Positions 42,640 through 56,900 of a stretch of DNA of 64,000 nt are shown one piece after another (positions within the stretch are counted from its first letter, which is position 1; each line of letters opens with the position of its first letter). Both the position numbers and the translations under genes were made by a program. Source of the stretch: Thermothelomyces thermophilus ATCC 42464 (taxonomy: Eukaryota; Ascomycota; Sordariomycetes; Sordariales; Chaetomiaceae); contig NC_016476.1 of the NCBI RefSeq assembly GCF_000226095.1, forward strand, positions 930,001 to 994,000. Reading direction: 5' to 3'. The notes under the pieces were generated by a model that was not told where the DNA came from, did not search any database, and worked only from the letters and a program-made list of their open reading frames with translations.

Positions 42640-45600
42640 TTTGTTCTATTATAGTTTAGGATAAAGGTGATTTCGACCTCGACATCGATATAGCTACTAA
42701 CGTTACGGCCGAATAGCTGCTTACCTAGCTTAGTTAACTCTAGTAGCAGATCTAGGAGTTAGACTAGAGAGATAAGGCTGCTTAAGCTCGAATCAAAGAA
42801 CTCGAGAACGGCAAAAAGCACTTATAGAAGCTAGTTAACAAGGCCTACGCCAAAATCAAGGCACTCGAGGGCGCTAAAGCGAGCTATATTAAGATCGAAC
42901 TACCTAGCAAATATAGAGGAACTAAGGAGGATCTTGTAGGATTCCTGACGAATCTCCGATCCTACTTCTGGCTTAATGATAACAAGTTTCTAGACGATAA
43001 AGCTAAAGTCCTCTATATAGCTATAAGATTAGAGGGTAAGGCACTTAGATAGTTTAAGCCTATATAGAATGACTATCTTATTAAGGAAGATAAAGATGAC
43101 TAAGATGTATTTACGTAGGTAGTCTTTTGATCCTATAACTAGTTTAAAGAAGAGCTTTAGAAGGTTTTTAGTGATAAAGATAAGAAGATTTATATATAAG
43201 AAAGACTTGCTAATATCTAATAGATTAAGTTAGTAGCCTCCTATGTTATATAGTTTAGATAGGACATACTTAAGTCTTAGCTTAATGACGAGGCATTAAT
43301 ATAACTGTTCTATAATAGCTTAAAGGAAAAGGTTAAAGATAAGCTATATAAGTACGATCGGCCTAAGACCCTAGATAAATATATCGTATGGGCTATTAGA
43401 ATCGATAATCGACTCTATATATAAGAGTAGTAGAAACGAGGTTAGATATATAGAACTATAGTTAAGGCTAATAATAAGAAAAAACAAGTATATGTTAGCA
43501 CCTCGTATAGGACGTATCCTAGAGCTATAGATATAGATATAATATAGAAGCAAGACAAGAAGAAGACGACTAAAGATAAGTCTAATATTACCTACTATAA
43601 CTATAAGAAGAAAGGGCACTATAAGCGAGAATATCGAAGCCCGAAGAAAGACTAGAAACTAGTCCCTAGAAAGGAAATTACGGCTATTAATAAAACTACT
43701 AAGGATATTATCGAAATAGCGGCTACGAGCTACAAAAACAGGGACAGCGACACAGACAGTCTCAGACACGATGGCGACGGAGAAGACGAACAAGTACCGT
43801 ACTCCGAACTAGTCACTATAGACCTAGAGATAGGTCTTGCTAAATAGAATATAATAAGAGAGTATATACTACTAATTTCGATTCTCCTAACCATAAGGCA
43901 GTAGGGTTTTATAGTTATCTAGAGGCAGGATAGATTGTGGACGACTAATACCTAAGGAATTGAAAGACCTAGACCTAATGTTCTATTCCTCTAGGAACAA
44001 ATCAAATGGTACCGTAACGAAGTTTTCCGGCTCGATATAGAACTATACAAACGGGATAGACGTTTGATTTGACTTACCTAGTAGAATGATAGGATAAGGG
44101 ACAAGATAAGGGAACTCCGACGTATTATAGAAACTATTAAGGGGGAATAGCCTATAATATACGATAGGCCTGATAGCTACGCTAAGTATTTTAACGATTA
44201 GTAACTTAGCTACGATATATGGAACCTAGAGTACTAGTTTATACGTACAAACCACAGAAAAGACGAACGTATATAGGAAAACTACTAGAAGAATTATTCC
44301 TACCTTAGCATTAGAGTACCTATAGTCTATATATAGTAAGAAGGATTTGGAAAAGAATTCTAATACCTTCTAGGTGACGCCATATAACTATACCTACGAC
44401 ACAAGGCATATATATAAGTGCCCTAGTTCTAGTATATATTATATAAATGCCGATATTACTTTCGTGACAAATTCGAAAATAATTACTAGCCGACCTAACA
44501 AGGAAATGAGGACAGAAGCCTCTACCTTGTAGAATAGGTCTATAATGTAGGAAATAGAGCAGCCGAATTGCTTTAGAAGATCGAAGCCTACGATCTAGAA
44601 GGCATTATAGTAGTACCAAAATAAGCCTAGCCTAGGTACTACGGAATAGGACGAGATATATAGGACTCGTACTAGAGTAACGACTACCTCTACTATACGG
44701 ACGAAAAGAAATCGTAGATCTAGAAGCTTTAGATAAAGCTATAGCACGTACGACGGAAAGTAGAACAGACCTAATGGTAGGAAGCTGCTAGCACTCAATG
44801 GCTTATAGAAATGAGCACAATCGACGAAGCTGCTATTAGCCGAATAACCGAAGAGGTTAGTACTGACCTAGGAAATGGGTCAGGGCCTTCCGAGAGGCCC
44901 GAAAACCATTAACACCTATATAGTAGAGAGTAGTAACGTAGTATAGGAGGAACTGGTATAAGAGACCACTATACTAAGACCTCCTATTAGAAATATAGGA
45001 AATCGCTATAGTCTTTAGGCAACGGCGGTAAGACAAGTAATTATAGATAATAGCATAATAGAAATAGCACGAAATGCTTATACTAGTAGATAATAGAGCA
45101 GAGATAAATCTAATTTCGCCGATACTTATAAATTAGCTATAGATATCCTAGAGAATAAAGCGGAAGTATAGTATAGTTAAAGGGCTATTTCTAATATAAT
45201 AGGTATATAGGGAGACCAAACCGATTAATATCACTATAGTAGAAAAGACTATAGTAGTCGTATTTAGTATCGTAGATATAGGTAATAATAAAGATATAAT
45301 ATTAGGGTTACTATAGTATAAAGATTACGACCTAGACATTAGCTAGAAGAATGGTAGCTACCTATAACCCTGAATAGAGTCGTATTTAACTAGCGAGATA
45401 GGGAGCGTACAAGGATCGCGAGCGGACGATACTTAGGGGAAGGTATATCCTACGGATCTACCGCAAGAGATAGATAGTAGTAGGTAGACTACTACAGACT
45501 CTAAAAGAAGCGGTATAACGATACTAATGTTACAATAGGAAGAACAAGCCGAACTGCTGATAGCTATTCTCTTCGTTAACGAATACGGAGCATTGTAACT

Positions 45601-48600
45601 AGAGTAGTAGATTGAGATAGGAGAAATCGCTAGTATCGCTATAGACAGAACCAAGTTCGTATACTATTAGAAAGCCAAGAGACAAGACAAGACTAGGGAA
45701 GTACCAAAGGAATACAAAGAATACCTAACATTCGAACCAAAGCATTTAGAAGGATTACCAGAACACGGCCTATAGAATTACAAGATTAAGCTTAAGGAAG
45801 GAGTATAACTAAAGTTCTTTAAGATTTACTATATAAGCTAGATATAGAACAAAGAACTTAAGCGATATTTAAAGGAGAATCTTTGAAAAAGATATATCTG
45901 CCTATTGATATCGCTAGTAGGCTACTTAATCCTATTTATACCTAAGAAAGATAGAAAGCTATGGTTATACGTTGACTATTAGTAACTTAACAAATAGACT
46001 ATAAAAAACCGATACCTATTACCGCTAATCTTACGGCTCTAAGATTAGTTAGTAGGAGCCTAATATTTTACACATCTTGACTTGCTATCGGCCTATAACT
46101 ATATATAGATCAAAGAAGGCAACGAGTACAAAACGGCCTTTAGGATACCCTATAGCTACTACAAGTACCTTGTCATGCCATTTAGACTTACAAACGCGCC
46201 GGCAACGTTCCAAGCCCTGATCGATCAAGCTATCCGACCCTTTCTCGACAAATTTATAGTATATTATCTTGATAATATACCTATCTTCTCTAAAACAATG
46301 GACAAATACTAGAAGTATATAAGAGTAGTACTAGACGCGTTATATATATATAAGCTATTAGTTAATAAGGAAAAGAGCGAATTCCACGTTAAGAAGACGG
46401 TGTTTTTAGGATATAAGATATCTCTAGGATAAATTCGGATAGAACCTTTAAAGGTTAAAGCCATTAAGAATTAGCTACGACCGATATTAGTCACGGAAGT
46501 ACGAAGTTTCATCAAGTTTACAAACTTCTACCGGATATTCATTAGGAACTTCGGAGCGATCGTATAACCTTTATACAAACTTACTAAGAAGAACGCTAAA
46601 TTCCAATAGGAAGAGCAATATAAGTAAGTATTTATATAGATTTGCGATACCATTATTAAAGATCTAGTACTAGTACTACTAGACCTTAAGAAGCTATTTA
46701 AGGTAGAAACAGATGCTTTAGACTACGCTATCGGAGGATAGTTAGGATAATAAAACAAACAAGGGAAGCTACATCCTATAGCCTTCTTTTTAAAGAAGCT
46801 CGATAGACTACGTCTTAATTATCTAATCTATAACAAGGAACTACTTACAATTGTCGAAGCTTTTAAGGAATGGCGACTATACCTTAGTAGTACGATCGAA
46901 CTAGTATAGGTATATATAGATTATAAGAATTTACGATACTTTACGATGACAAAGGAGCTTAACAGACGACAAATATAATAGGTAGAATTCCTTACGGAGT
47001 TTAATTTTGAGATCCGCTATAAGAAGGGCAAAGAGAATATACGAGCGGATGCCTTAAGCCGATAAACGGATTATACGGAAAGACAAATGGAAATAACGCT
47101 ACTGTTATTCAAGGAACAAATAGACGGAACGCTATATTACGAAACGTAGATACCTATAGAAGATGATCTACTTAACTTGTTCCTAGAATGTTACGTAATC
47201 TTTTGAGAAGAAAAGATTAACAAGACATAGTATCAAGTAGCACCTAGACTAGTAGTACCTAATAGAGTAGAAGAAAAAGATAGGAAACTCTGGTACCGAG
47301 GCAAAGCATATATCTATGACGGGGATCAATAGCTACAAATAATTCGAGAACTCTATAAATCGAAACTCGGAGGATATAAAGGAGTTACGAAGACTGTCGT
47401 ATAAGTCAAGAAACACTACGACTTTCTATAGTTAATAGTATAAGTTAAGGAAGTTATATAGAACTATAATATCTGTAATCAAAGCAAAACGGTACGATAT
47501 AAGCCGTACGGGCTACTTTAGCTACTACTAATAGCTGATAAACCATAGAGTTTAGTTACAATAGACTTTATTATAAAACTGCCAGAATCTAAGGATATAG
47601 CTATAGGGATAATCTATAATAGTATTCTTACTATAGTAGACCGCCTAACTAAATAGGTATATTTCTTTCTCTATAAGGAGTCCTAGATAGCGGAACAGTT
47701 AGTAGACATGATCTATCGGCAAGTCATATTAATATACACTTAGCTATAGGAATAGATTATTGATAGAGATACCAAGTTTATATCGAAGTTCTAGTAAGCG
47801 TTAATATAACGATTAGGTGTTAATAGCAAGCTGTTAACGGCATACTACCTATAGACTAATAGACAAACGGAGTAACTAAACCAAGTCGTTAAGTAGTACC
47901 TCTATTCTTACATCAACTACTAGTAAGATGACTAGGTCATACTATTACTAATAGTATAACTTGCTTATAATATAATGCTAACGGAAACGACTAAAGTCAT
48001 ACTATTCTTTGTAAACTATAGATATAAAGCAGACCTTAGGCAAGGACCAGAGGTCATAGTGCCGAGAGCAATAGTCAAAGTAGAATAAATATATATACTA
48101 TATAAGAAGCTTAAAAAGGAACTCGAGTTTGTTAGAACCAGAATAAAAAACTACTACAACAAATATAGGCTCGAAGGACCTTGCCTAGAGAGGGGAGACA
48201 AAGTCTACCTAATTATATAAAACTTATAAACCAAACAACTAAGTATAAAGCTAGACTTTAAGAAGGTCAGACCCTTTATTATCAAAGAGCGAATCTTAAT
48301 ATCTAACTACCGACTATTATTACCGTTATCTATACGATTACGGACAGATGTTTTTTATATTTCACTTCTCGAACTAGCACTAAAGAACGCTAAGGTTGCT
48401 ATATATATCGAAGCAGAGGATAAAGAGGAAGAATAGAACATTAAAGAAATCCTAGATTTATATATTATTAATAGAGAACTATAGTACCCAGTTAAATAGC
48501 TTAATTTTAGATTAGAAGATAACTTATAGGAACTAGTTAAGAACCTAAGTTACCCTAAGAAACTAGAGTAGTTCTACTAGTAGAATTCTAACCGGCTATA

Positions 48601-49334
48601 AGAACTGGCTCTAAAGCCTATTCCCTAATGGAAAAAGAGGGGAACCTGCTAGAATTAAGACTAGGATCTAACCTAATCAACTCCTAATCAAGCACGTTAA
48701 AAGCACCTAATACCTAAGCCTAACCTGCAAAGGTCTATGTCTCCGATATCGGCAGAGGAGTATCTAATTCCTCTTCCTCCTCTAGACGAGCTATGCTACA
48801 ACAAAAAACTTCGGTACTACGATCGCGTAGGGATTGCTATAAACGACGTAATCGACTTAAACGGCTTAGTATCTAAGCAAGAAGCGCCTTGGTTTTAATA
48901 ATCTCTTTCGAAACCTTTTCCTGCTCTAACAAATTTGAAAGGATTAAGATAGTTAGTAACCTAGGACTATAAAGGAAAATAATAAAGAACCTATAGGCAT
49001 CTATAACGTTTAGGCTACTATACTTCTTACCTATATAAATATAGTTCTAATACTTGTTTAAACCCTCTATCATTATATAACGCTTTTACGGCTTTATATT
49101 CTAATAACGCTTATAAGGTATAGCGACCTTATAACCTTCTTGCTTAATCTTAATTATAATAATATATCATTCGTACTTAAGATCGCGATAGTTCCTAGGA
49201 ATATAATTAGCTATAGCAAAAGGAAGCTAGTAAAAGAAGGACATTACCTATAGGAAAAAAAAAGGGGGTATTAGTAGTATTTAAAACAAGTTATAAGAAG
49301 CTTTCAGGTCGAAAGCCCTAAAGAGGGGGCATCG
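42640..49334 (+). pseudogene. Gypsy-2 gag-pol relic
   Basis: Gag at about 42640-43660 with zinc knuckle at about 43591-43645, where Cys codons have become Tyr codons. The unidentified segment follows to about 44990. Protease near 45080-45105 has DSG changed to DN-stop. RT has YLDN at 46265-46276 in place of YLDD. RNase H near 46700, integrase about 47360-47930, the GPY-like LERGDKVYL near 48195, and the chromodomain about 48431-48560. The tail (about 48600-49320) is shared with Gypsy-1 only. The polypurine tract AGAGGGGGCATCG ends at 49334. Confidence 0.82.
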
Positions 49335-49759
49335 TATTATAAGCTAACTATATACCGCGACCCGGTAGAGCGTAGCAGGCTAAACAAGCCACCAATCAAG
49401 AAGGGCATAGAACGAGGCTAACACAGGCGAACAATTGCCAAAAGGGAAAAGATAGCGGAAGATAGCCAGCTATTAAAGGCGATCCTAGGGCAGGCTAGAA
49501 GGGGACTATAAGCGACCGACAGAAGTATATATATATATAAATAATCACTCGTTATAGTGGACTCTAGGAGTTTACTAGTGATAGTAACCTATAATTATAG
49601 TACTTATACCAAGCATCGCTAACTACTGTGAGAGATAACTCTAGTGTTGTTATGAACCCTTTGGCTTTACCGAATCCCTTAGACGACCTGTACGCTTGTC
49701 CTGCTTAATTTACCTCCGTCTGAACCCTTTTAGAAGAAGTCTGAGTTAGGTTCGTTATA
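49335..49759 (+). repeat. Gypsy-2 3' LTR
   Basis: 425 bp, starts TATTATAAGC (RIP-altered TGTCACGAGC) and ends TTCGTTATA. It lacks 28 bp present in the 5' LTR. Confidence 0.9.
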
Positions 49760-50357
49760 GATAGCGTTTTATAGAACTCCTTATATTATGAAAGTAGTAA
49801 GTCTCTTAAGCCGTATAGAGCTCTTTGTAACTCTATATATTTCCCTAGCTACTTAAATCCTTCTAGCAATTCGTAGATAATAGGATCGTCTTTAGGTCGT
49901 TTAGCGTTAAGGAACGCTTATACTATATCGAACTACTTAACTTCTAAGTCAAAGTACGTAGCGATTACTATTATTATATGGAATGACTATACCGTTAGAG
50001 TAGCTATATATATACTTTCTACTAAGCTAATATCTTATAGATCTCCTTATATATAGATCCTTGCCTTATACTTCTCTAGGAAACCGGCCTTATTAAACTT
50101 GTATATAAAGACCTATTTTAATAGGATAGGTCGCGCTTTTACCTGCTTATATAGTACGATCTTCCACATTCCCTTGCTCTCTAAGTTACGTATCTCCTTA
50201 TAAGCTACGTCTTTAAACTATTATCCTAATAGGTGGTTATATAGGTCTTGCCAGTTAATGGGAATATAAATAAGATTGTTAATATACTAATATAGCTTAT
50301 TTAGGGCTACTCTAAGATATATAGTATCCTTCCATCGTATAATAGTAGCAAATACTA
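49760..50357 (-). mobile_element. Copia-B, part 3: RT N-terminal half
   Basis: Corresponds to about 2140-2730 of Copia-A (RT palm start, minus strand). It is bounded by Gypsy-2 on the left and LINE-2 on the right. The LINE TSD AAATACTA occupies 50350-50357 and recurs at 62082-62089. Confidence 0.85.
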
Positions 50358-50379
50358 TTATTATTATTATTATTAGTCC

Positions 50380-53300
50380 TATACCGTTATACTAATAAGC
50401 ACGCTAGAGCCTCTCTAGTTATATACAAAGGAAACCATACCTAATAGGCCAGATAAAAACCTCTGTCCCTCCTTTAACGCCTGATTTAGAATACTAATAC
50501 ACTACAAAGAAAAGGAGAAGTAGCTAGAATGGCCCTAAAGAGGCCTTCCTTCCCGGTCTAGCTTCTTTACAAGGCGGTATTCCGGGAGCCTCCCTAGGTC
50601 CATTAGCCACTATAGAACCCTCCTTGCCAAACGATAATTACAGGCCCCTATACCCTGCAAAACGAGGTCTAGGTCCCTTTACAACCGTATTTCCTAGGAT
50701 TCCTACGTTCGGCTTCTTGGTAGGTTTGGGCACTATATAACCAGGTGCTCTACAGTCTCTCTCCCCTGGCTATAGGCATAGTAAGAGGTACTGACCCCCG
50801 GGACTTGAACCCTAAATAGGAAGTTACAAAGGCCGATAGCCCCTATATAGGCCTATACTAGTAGGGAGCTCTAGGCCTTCGTTAGGCCCTAGTGCCTTTA
50901 TAGGCCTTCCCCTATAAAAACTAGGTATAGGGGGTCCTTATCTGACATACGCTATATCCTCCTACCAGCTTAGTCGGCCCTTTAGCGGTTACTCTAGCTA
51001 GCCACTACGGCCAGTTCCGTAGCCCGTAGCCTCCTTTATGGAATCTATAGGGGGGGTTGACCCCCTCTATAGCCTTTCTAAACCTACTACCAGACTATCG
51101 ACCTTGCTACCTCTAAGGCTATAGGCCTTAGCTCCTAGCCCCTTGCCTTTGCCTTCCTCTTCTAGAACCTCTAGCTTAGCCTATTATAGACCTGCTAAAT
51201 AAGGGCCCTTGTAAGGACCTAGGGGGCCCCTAGGCCTGCCCTGGTCTATAAGAGTGGCTAGTCGAGTTTGGCTTCGAAGTCGGCTAGTCTCTTATTAAGA
51301 TAGAGGTCAAGGGGCAGCACCTAGGCTTCCGTTTTGAGGCACTAAATAGGGGTAGCCTTATAGGCCCTGGTAACTACTCGAAGGGCCCTATATTAGGCCT
51401 TCGATAGTTCCTTAGCAGGGCCTTCCGGCTTACCCCCTGGCTTAGTAGGCTTGTAAAAGTTCGAGGCCCTATAAGCTAGGGCGCTATGGATACACTTGGT
51501 ATAGACCTCGTAGGCCCATAGAAGGCTAGGGCCCTAGGTCTTCGTAGCGAGCCTAGTTAGGGCAAACTCTTAGGTTTCTAGCTTCTTAGCTACCTTTGTA
51601 TAATAAGGGCCTTACTATAGCCTCTAGTCTAGCTAGACCCTAAGGAATCTAGCCGACTTCGATAGGGCTATAGTAATAGTACCCCCTCCAGGCCATAGAA
51701 GCTCTAGTGGTCGCGACTACTGTTTCCGGCCCCTATTAAAGTAGATAAGTTCGCACTTTTCCGGGGCAAAAGCTATACCCCGGGTCCTTGCCTACTAAAG
51801 GCAGGCCTTTTAGGCCCTCCGTAGCTAACCGTTATAGGCCTTCTCGGCCCTCCTAAAGGCTAGGAGGTTAGTATCGTCGGCAAAGCCTATTAAACTAACC
51901 ATAGGGCTGGCCTAGCAAATGGCCTAGTAAAGGGAGGCTATATAGAGGATAAATAGTATAGGGGAGAGGTGTAACCCCTATGGGACCCTAGCCCTTATTA
52001 CTATATCTTCCGTTTCCTAGCTATCGAAGTACAGGATAGCTACCTTATCCTATAGCTACTCCCTGACCTAGACTACTAACTACCTTAGGAAGCCTTGACT
52101 CTGTAAAGTAGCTAGTAGCTAGGTGTAGTTAACGGTGTCGAAAGCCCCTAAGATGTCGAGCTATAGGAGGGAGGCAGCTGCCTTATACCTCTAAGCCTCC
52201 TAGACCTAAGCCGTAACAAGCCGGATAGCTAGTTCTATAGACCTATGTTCCCGGTTACCTATCTGTTCAGCTAGTAGAAGCCCGTAGGCCTCTATAACGG
52301 CTATTACCTTCTAGGCGACTATAGCCTCTAGTACCTTGCCTACTATTAGTAGGAGCGCTATAGGCCTATAGCTACCCGGGGTAAAGTAGGCCTATAGGGG
52401 TTTGCTAGGCTTGTAGAGGACTACTACCTTGGCTCTTTTAAACCGGGCTAGGAAACAGCTAAGCCGTAGGCTTTCCGAGGCTAGTATAGCTAGTATCCGA
52501 TAGAGCGGCTACCTATAGGCCTTTAGTAGACCTATAGGGAGGAGGTCCTCCCCTAGGGCCTTCTATAGGGCCGCTCTAGCTAGTACTACCCTGACTTTGC
52601 CTACCGTAACCCCTTGGCTCATTTCAAACTTCGGCTCCTAGTGGTCGTTTAGATCTAGGTCGTTAATATCTGATAGGTCTGCTTCCGGGTTTAGAAAGAA
52701 CTTATTAGCTAGTGCTTTAGCCTTCTATTAGTAGGTTATAAGCCCTCCTTCGAAGGCTAGGAGCTTTAGAGGGTCGACTAGTAAGTGGCTTTATAGCCTT
52801 GCCTACCATTCTAGCCTCTATAATAGGTCCGGCTAGTTAGTTAACTCCTATAGTATAGCTCTCTAGCTCTTAGTCTTCGTGGCTATAATAGTCTTAGCCT
52901 AGTCCTATAGGGCCTGTCAATGTGCCTCCTATATATAGGGGTTTAAGGTGCCCCTATAGGCTCTCTCTACCTCTTTAGCCCTCTTCCAGGCCTCTCGTAC
53001 CTCCTTAGTCTACTATCAAGCTCGTTTACTACCTATACTAAGCTAGTGCCAACCCTCTAGGGCACCACTCAGCACCTCTAGAACTAAACCTCTGTCTAGT
53101 CAGATAGGGAGGAGCCTTGGCTTAAAATGTCTAGGGCGTCTGAGTATTCGCGGTCACAGTAGGCAAGTCCGACCATCTAGACGACAACGACGATAGGGGC
53201 GAAGGCGGCGATAGTAATGTCCCTCTAGACAGACGTAAAAGAGCCTACTTACGTGGAAAAAGATATCTCTAACTTACAAAAGAAAGAAGAACTACATCCT

Positions 53301-53460
53301 ACTACTCTAATCCATTGGAGCAAACGAGTGTTAAAAGCCATCTATTGTCCTTGTCTATCCGTCTAGCGCCCCTAGATAGATAACCCCTATTTATGCCTAT
53401 TATATATAATAAAGCTCCTTAGAACCAGAAAAACAAAACTATACCCTATGTCCCTCTAGT
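50380..53460 (-). pseudogene. LINE-2 ORF2, RT and C-terminal part
   Basis: The minus-strand frame has RT blocks: LGAFDTVNYT (about 52145-52118) and an intact catalytic FADDTNLLAF at about 51897-51868. A conserved tail with Cys/His residues follows near 50790-50740. RIP-type stops interrupt it, although RIP here is milder and GC is higher than in the Gypsy copies. Gypsy-3 cuts the ORF upstream at 53460. Confidence 0.8.
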
Positions 53461-53891
53461 TGTTACAGAAATATATATACAGATACCGCCTAAGCCACTG
53501 GCACAAACGGGCCAATCAAGCCAAAGGAATAATAGACCAATTAGGACAGGATCACACTTAGCAAGAAATAATCCTAGCAGAGGATCACTAGCTTACAACA
53601 TAAGCTAGGTAAGCTAGTATAGAGGATCACTACAGCTACTAGTGATCCTGGGATTATATATATATATAGATAATCACTCGTTATAGTAGACTCTAAGAGT
53701 TTACTAATAATAATAACTTACAATTATAGTACTTATACTAAGCATTGTTATTAACTACTATAAGAGATAACTCTAGTATCATTATAAACCCTTTAGCTTT
53801 ACTAAATCTCTTAGATAACCTACCTACTTGTCCCACTTAATCTACCTTCGTCTAAACCCTTTTAGAAGAAGTCTAAGTTAGGTTCGTTACA
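53461..53891 (+). repeat. Gypsy-3 5' LTR
   Basis: 431 bp, starts TGTTACAGAA. U3 has AGGATCACTA repeated and an inverted copy TAGTGATCCT (about 53581-53650). The TATATATATATAGATA promoter-like stretch is near 53655-53670. Confidence 0.9.
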
Positions 53892-53909
53892 CGTTGCTAT
53901 TACTCCCTT

Positions 53910-56900
53910 TGTTCTATTATAGTTTAGAATAGAGGTAACTTCGACCTTGATATCGACATGGCTACTAATGTTATAGCCGAACAGCTGCTTACCTAGCTTA
54001 GTTAACTCTATTAGCAAATCTAGGAGTTAGACTAGAGAGACAAGGCTACTTAAGCTCGAATCAAGGAACTCGAGAACGGCGAAAAGCACTTGTAGAAACT
54101 AGTTAACGAGGCCTACGCCAAAATCAAGGCACTCGAGGGCGCCAAAGTAAGCCGTATCAAGATTAAACTACCTAGTAAATACAGAGGAACCAAGGAGGAC
54201 CTCGTAGGATTCCTAATAAACCTCCGATCCTACTTCCGGCTTAATGACGATAAGTTTCTAGACGATAAAGCTAAAGTCTTCTATATAGCTATAAGACTAA
54301 AGGGCAAGGTACTTAGATAGTTCGAGCCTATATAGAACGACTATCTTACTAAGGAAGACAAAGATGACTAAGATATGTTTATATAGATAGTCTTTTAATC
54401 TTACGACTGTTTCGAAGAAGAGCCTTGGAAGGTTTTTAGTAATAAAGACAAGAAGATTTATATATAAGAAAGACTTGCTAATCTCCGATAGACTAAGTTA
54501 GTAGCCTCCTATGCTATATAGTTTAGATAGGATATACTTAAGTCTTAGCTTAATGATAAGGCGTTAATATAACTATTCTATAATAGCTTAAAGGAAAAGG
54601 TTAAAGACAAGCTATATAAGTATAATCGGCCTAAGACTCTATATAAATATATTATATAGGCAATTAGAATCGATAATCGACTCTATATATGAGAGTAATA
54701 GAAACGAGGTTAAATAAACAAAACTATAGTTAAGGCTAATAATAAGGAAAAGCGAATATATATTAATACCTTGTATAGAATATACCTTAGAGCTATAGAT
54801 ATAGATATAGCATAGAAGTAAGACCGGAAGAAGACGACTAAAGACAAGTCTAATATTACCTACTATAACTATAGAAAGAAAGGGCACTATAAGCGAGAAT
54901 ATCAAAGCCTAAAGAAAGAGTGGAAGACAGTCCCTAGAAAGGAAATTACAGCTATCGACAAAACTACTAAGGACGTCATCAAAGTAGTAGCTATAGGCTA
55001 TAAAGGCAGGGGCAGTGACATAGATAGTCTCGAATATAATAGTAACGGTAAAGACGAACAAGCACCGTACTCCGAACTAATCACTATAGACCTAGAGATA
55101 GGTCTTGCCAAATAAGATATAGTAGGAGAATACGCACTACTAATTTCGATTCTCCTAGCCTTAAGGCAGTAAGGTTTCATAGTTATATAGAGGTAGGATA
55201 GATTATAAATAACCGATACCTAAGGAATCGAAAGACCTAGACCTAATGTTCTATTCCTCTAGGAACGAATCAAATAGTACTATAATGAGGTTTTCCGGCT
55301 TAATACGGAACTACGCGAACGGGATAGACGCTTGATTTGACTTACCTAGTAAAGCGATAAGATAAAGGACGAGACGAGGGAACTTTAATGTATCGTAGAA
55401 ACTATTAAAGGAGAATAGCCTATAATATATAATAGGCCTGATAGCTATACCGAGTACCTTGATGACTAGTAACTTAGTAATGATATATAGAACCTAGAAT
55501 ACTAGTTTATATACGCGAACTATAGAAAAGACGAGCGTATATAGGAAAGCTACTAGAAGAAACATTCCTACCTTAGTATTAGGGTACCTACAGTCTATAT
55601 ATAATAGGAAGGATTTGGGAAAGAATTATAATACCTCCTAGGCAACGCTATATAACTATATCCTTAATACGAGGTATATATACAAGTGCCCTAGTTCTAG
55701 TATATAGTATATAGATGCCGATACCACTTCTATAATAAATTCGAAAACAATCACTAGCCGACCCGACAAGGAAATAAGGACAGAAGCTTACGCCCTATAA
55801 AATAGGTCTACGATATAAAAAACAGAGCGGCCGAATTGCTCTAGAAGATCGAAGCCCGTAATCTAGAAGGCATTACAATAGTTCTAAGACGAGCCTAGCC
55901 TAGGCACTACAGAACAGGACAAGACATATAGAACTCGTGCTAGAGCAATGACTACCTCTATTATATAGATAAAAAGAAATCGCAAATTTAGGAGCTCTAG
56001 ATAAAGCTATAGTATATATGACGAAAAGTAAAATAGACTTAATGGTAGGAAGCCGTAAGTACTTAATGGCTTACGGAAATAAGTACGAGTAATAAAGCTG
56101 CTATTAGCCAAATAACTAAAGAGGTTAGTACTAACCTAGGAAACGGGTTAAGGCCCTTTAAGGGGCCTAGAAACTATTAACGCCCGTATAGCGGCAAGTG
56201 GTAGCATAGTATAGGAGGAACTAGCATAAGAGACCACTATATCGAGACCTCCTGGCAGAAATATAGGAAATCGCCGCAATCTTTAGACGATGGTGGCAAG
56301 ATAAATGACTATGGATAATAACATAATAGAAATAGCATGAAATGCTTATACTAGTAGATAGTAGAGTAGAGATAAACCTAATTTCGCTAACGCTTATAAA
56401 TTAGCTACAGATACCCTAGAGAATAAAGCAGAAGTATAGCATAGTCAAAGGGCTATTTCCGACGTAACAGGTATATAAGGAGACCGAACCAATTAACATT
56501 ACTATAATAGGGAAGACTATAGTATTTATATTTAGTATTATAGATATAGGTAACGATAAAGATATAATATTAGGGTTATTATAATATAAAGATTATAACC
56601 TAGACATGAGCTAGAAGAATGGTAGCTACCTACGACCCTAAATAGAGTTATATTCGACTAGCAAGATAAGGAGTATATAAGGATTATAAGCAGATATTGC
56701 TTAGGGGAAGGTATATCCTATAGATCCACCGTAAGAGATAGATAGTAGTAAGCAGACTACTATAGACTTTAGAAGAAGTAGTATAACAATACCAACGTTA
56801 TAATAAGAGGAACGAGCTAAACCGCCAATAGCTATTCTCTCCATTAACAAATACAGAGCACTATAATTAGAGTAGTAGGTTAAGATAGGAGAAATCGCTA

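Larger units (their letters stand above)
42171..49759 (+). mobile_element. Gypsy-2: complete, RIP-mutated chromovirus
   Basis: 7589 bp. LTRs are 42171-42623 (453 bp) and 49335-49759 (425 bp). The 5-bp TSD is AATAG/GATAG, one mismatch; the undisturbed site is readable in Copia-A at about 2136-2142. Subfamily B. RIP-type stops throughout. Confidence 0.93.

Noticed and set aside
50376-50396. ATT microsatellite as an independent repeat
   Set aside because: It is the (TAA)n tail of LINE-2 on the opposite strand.
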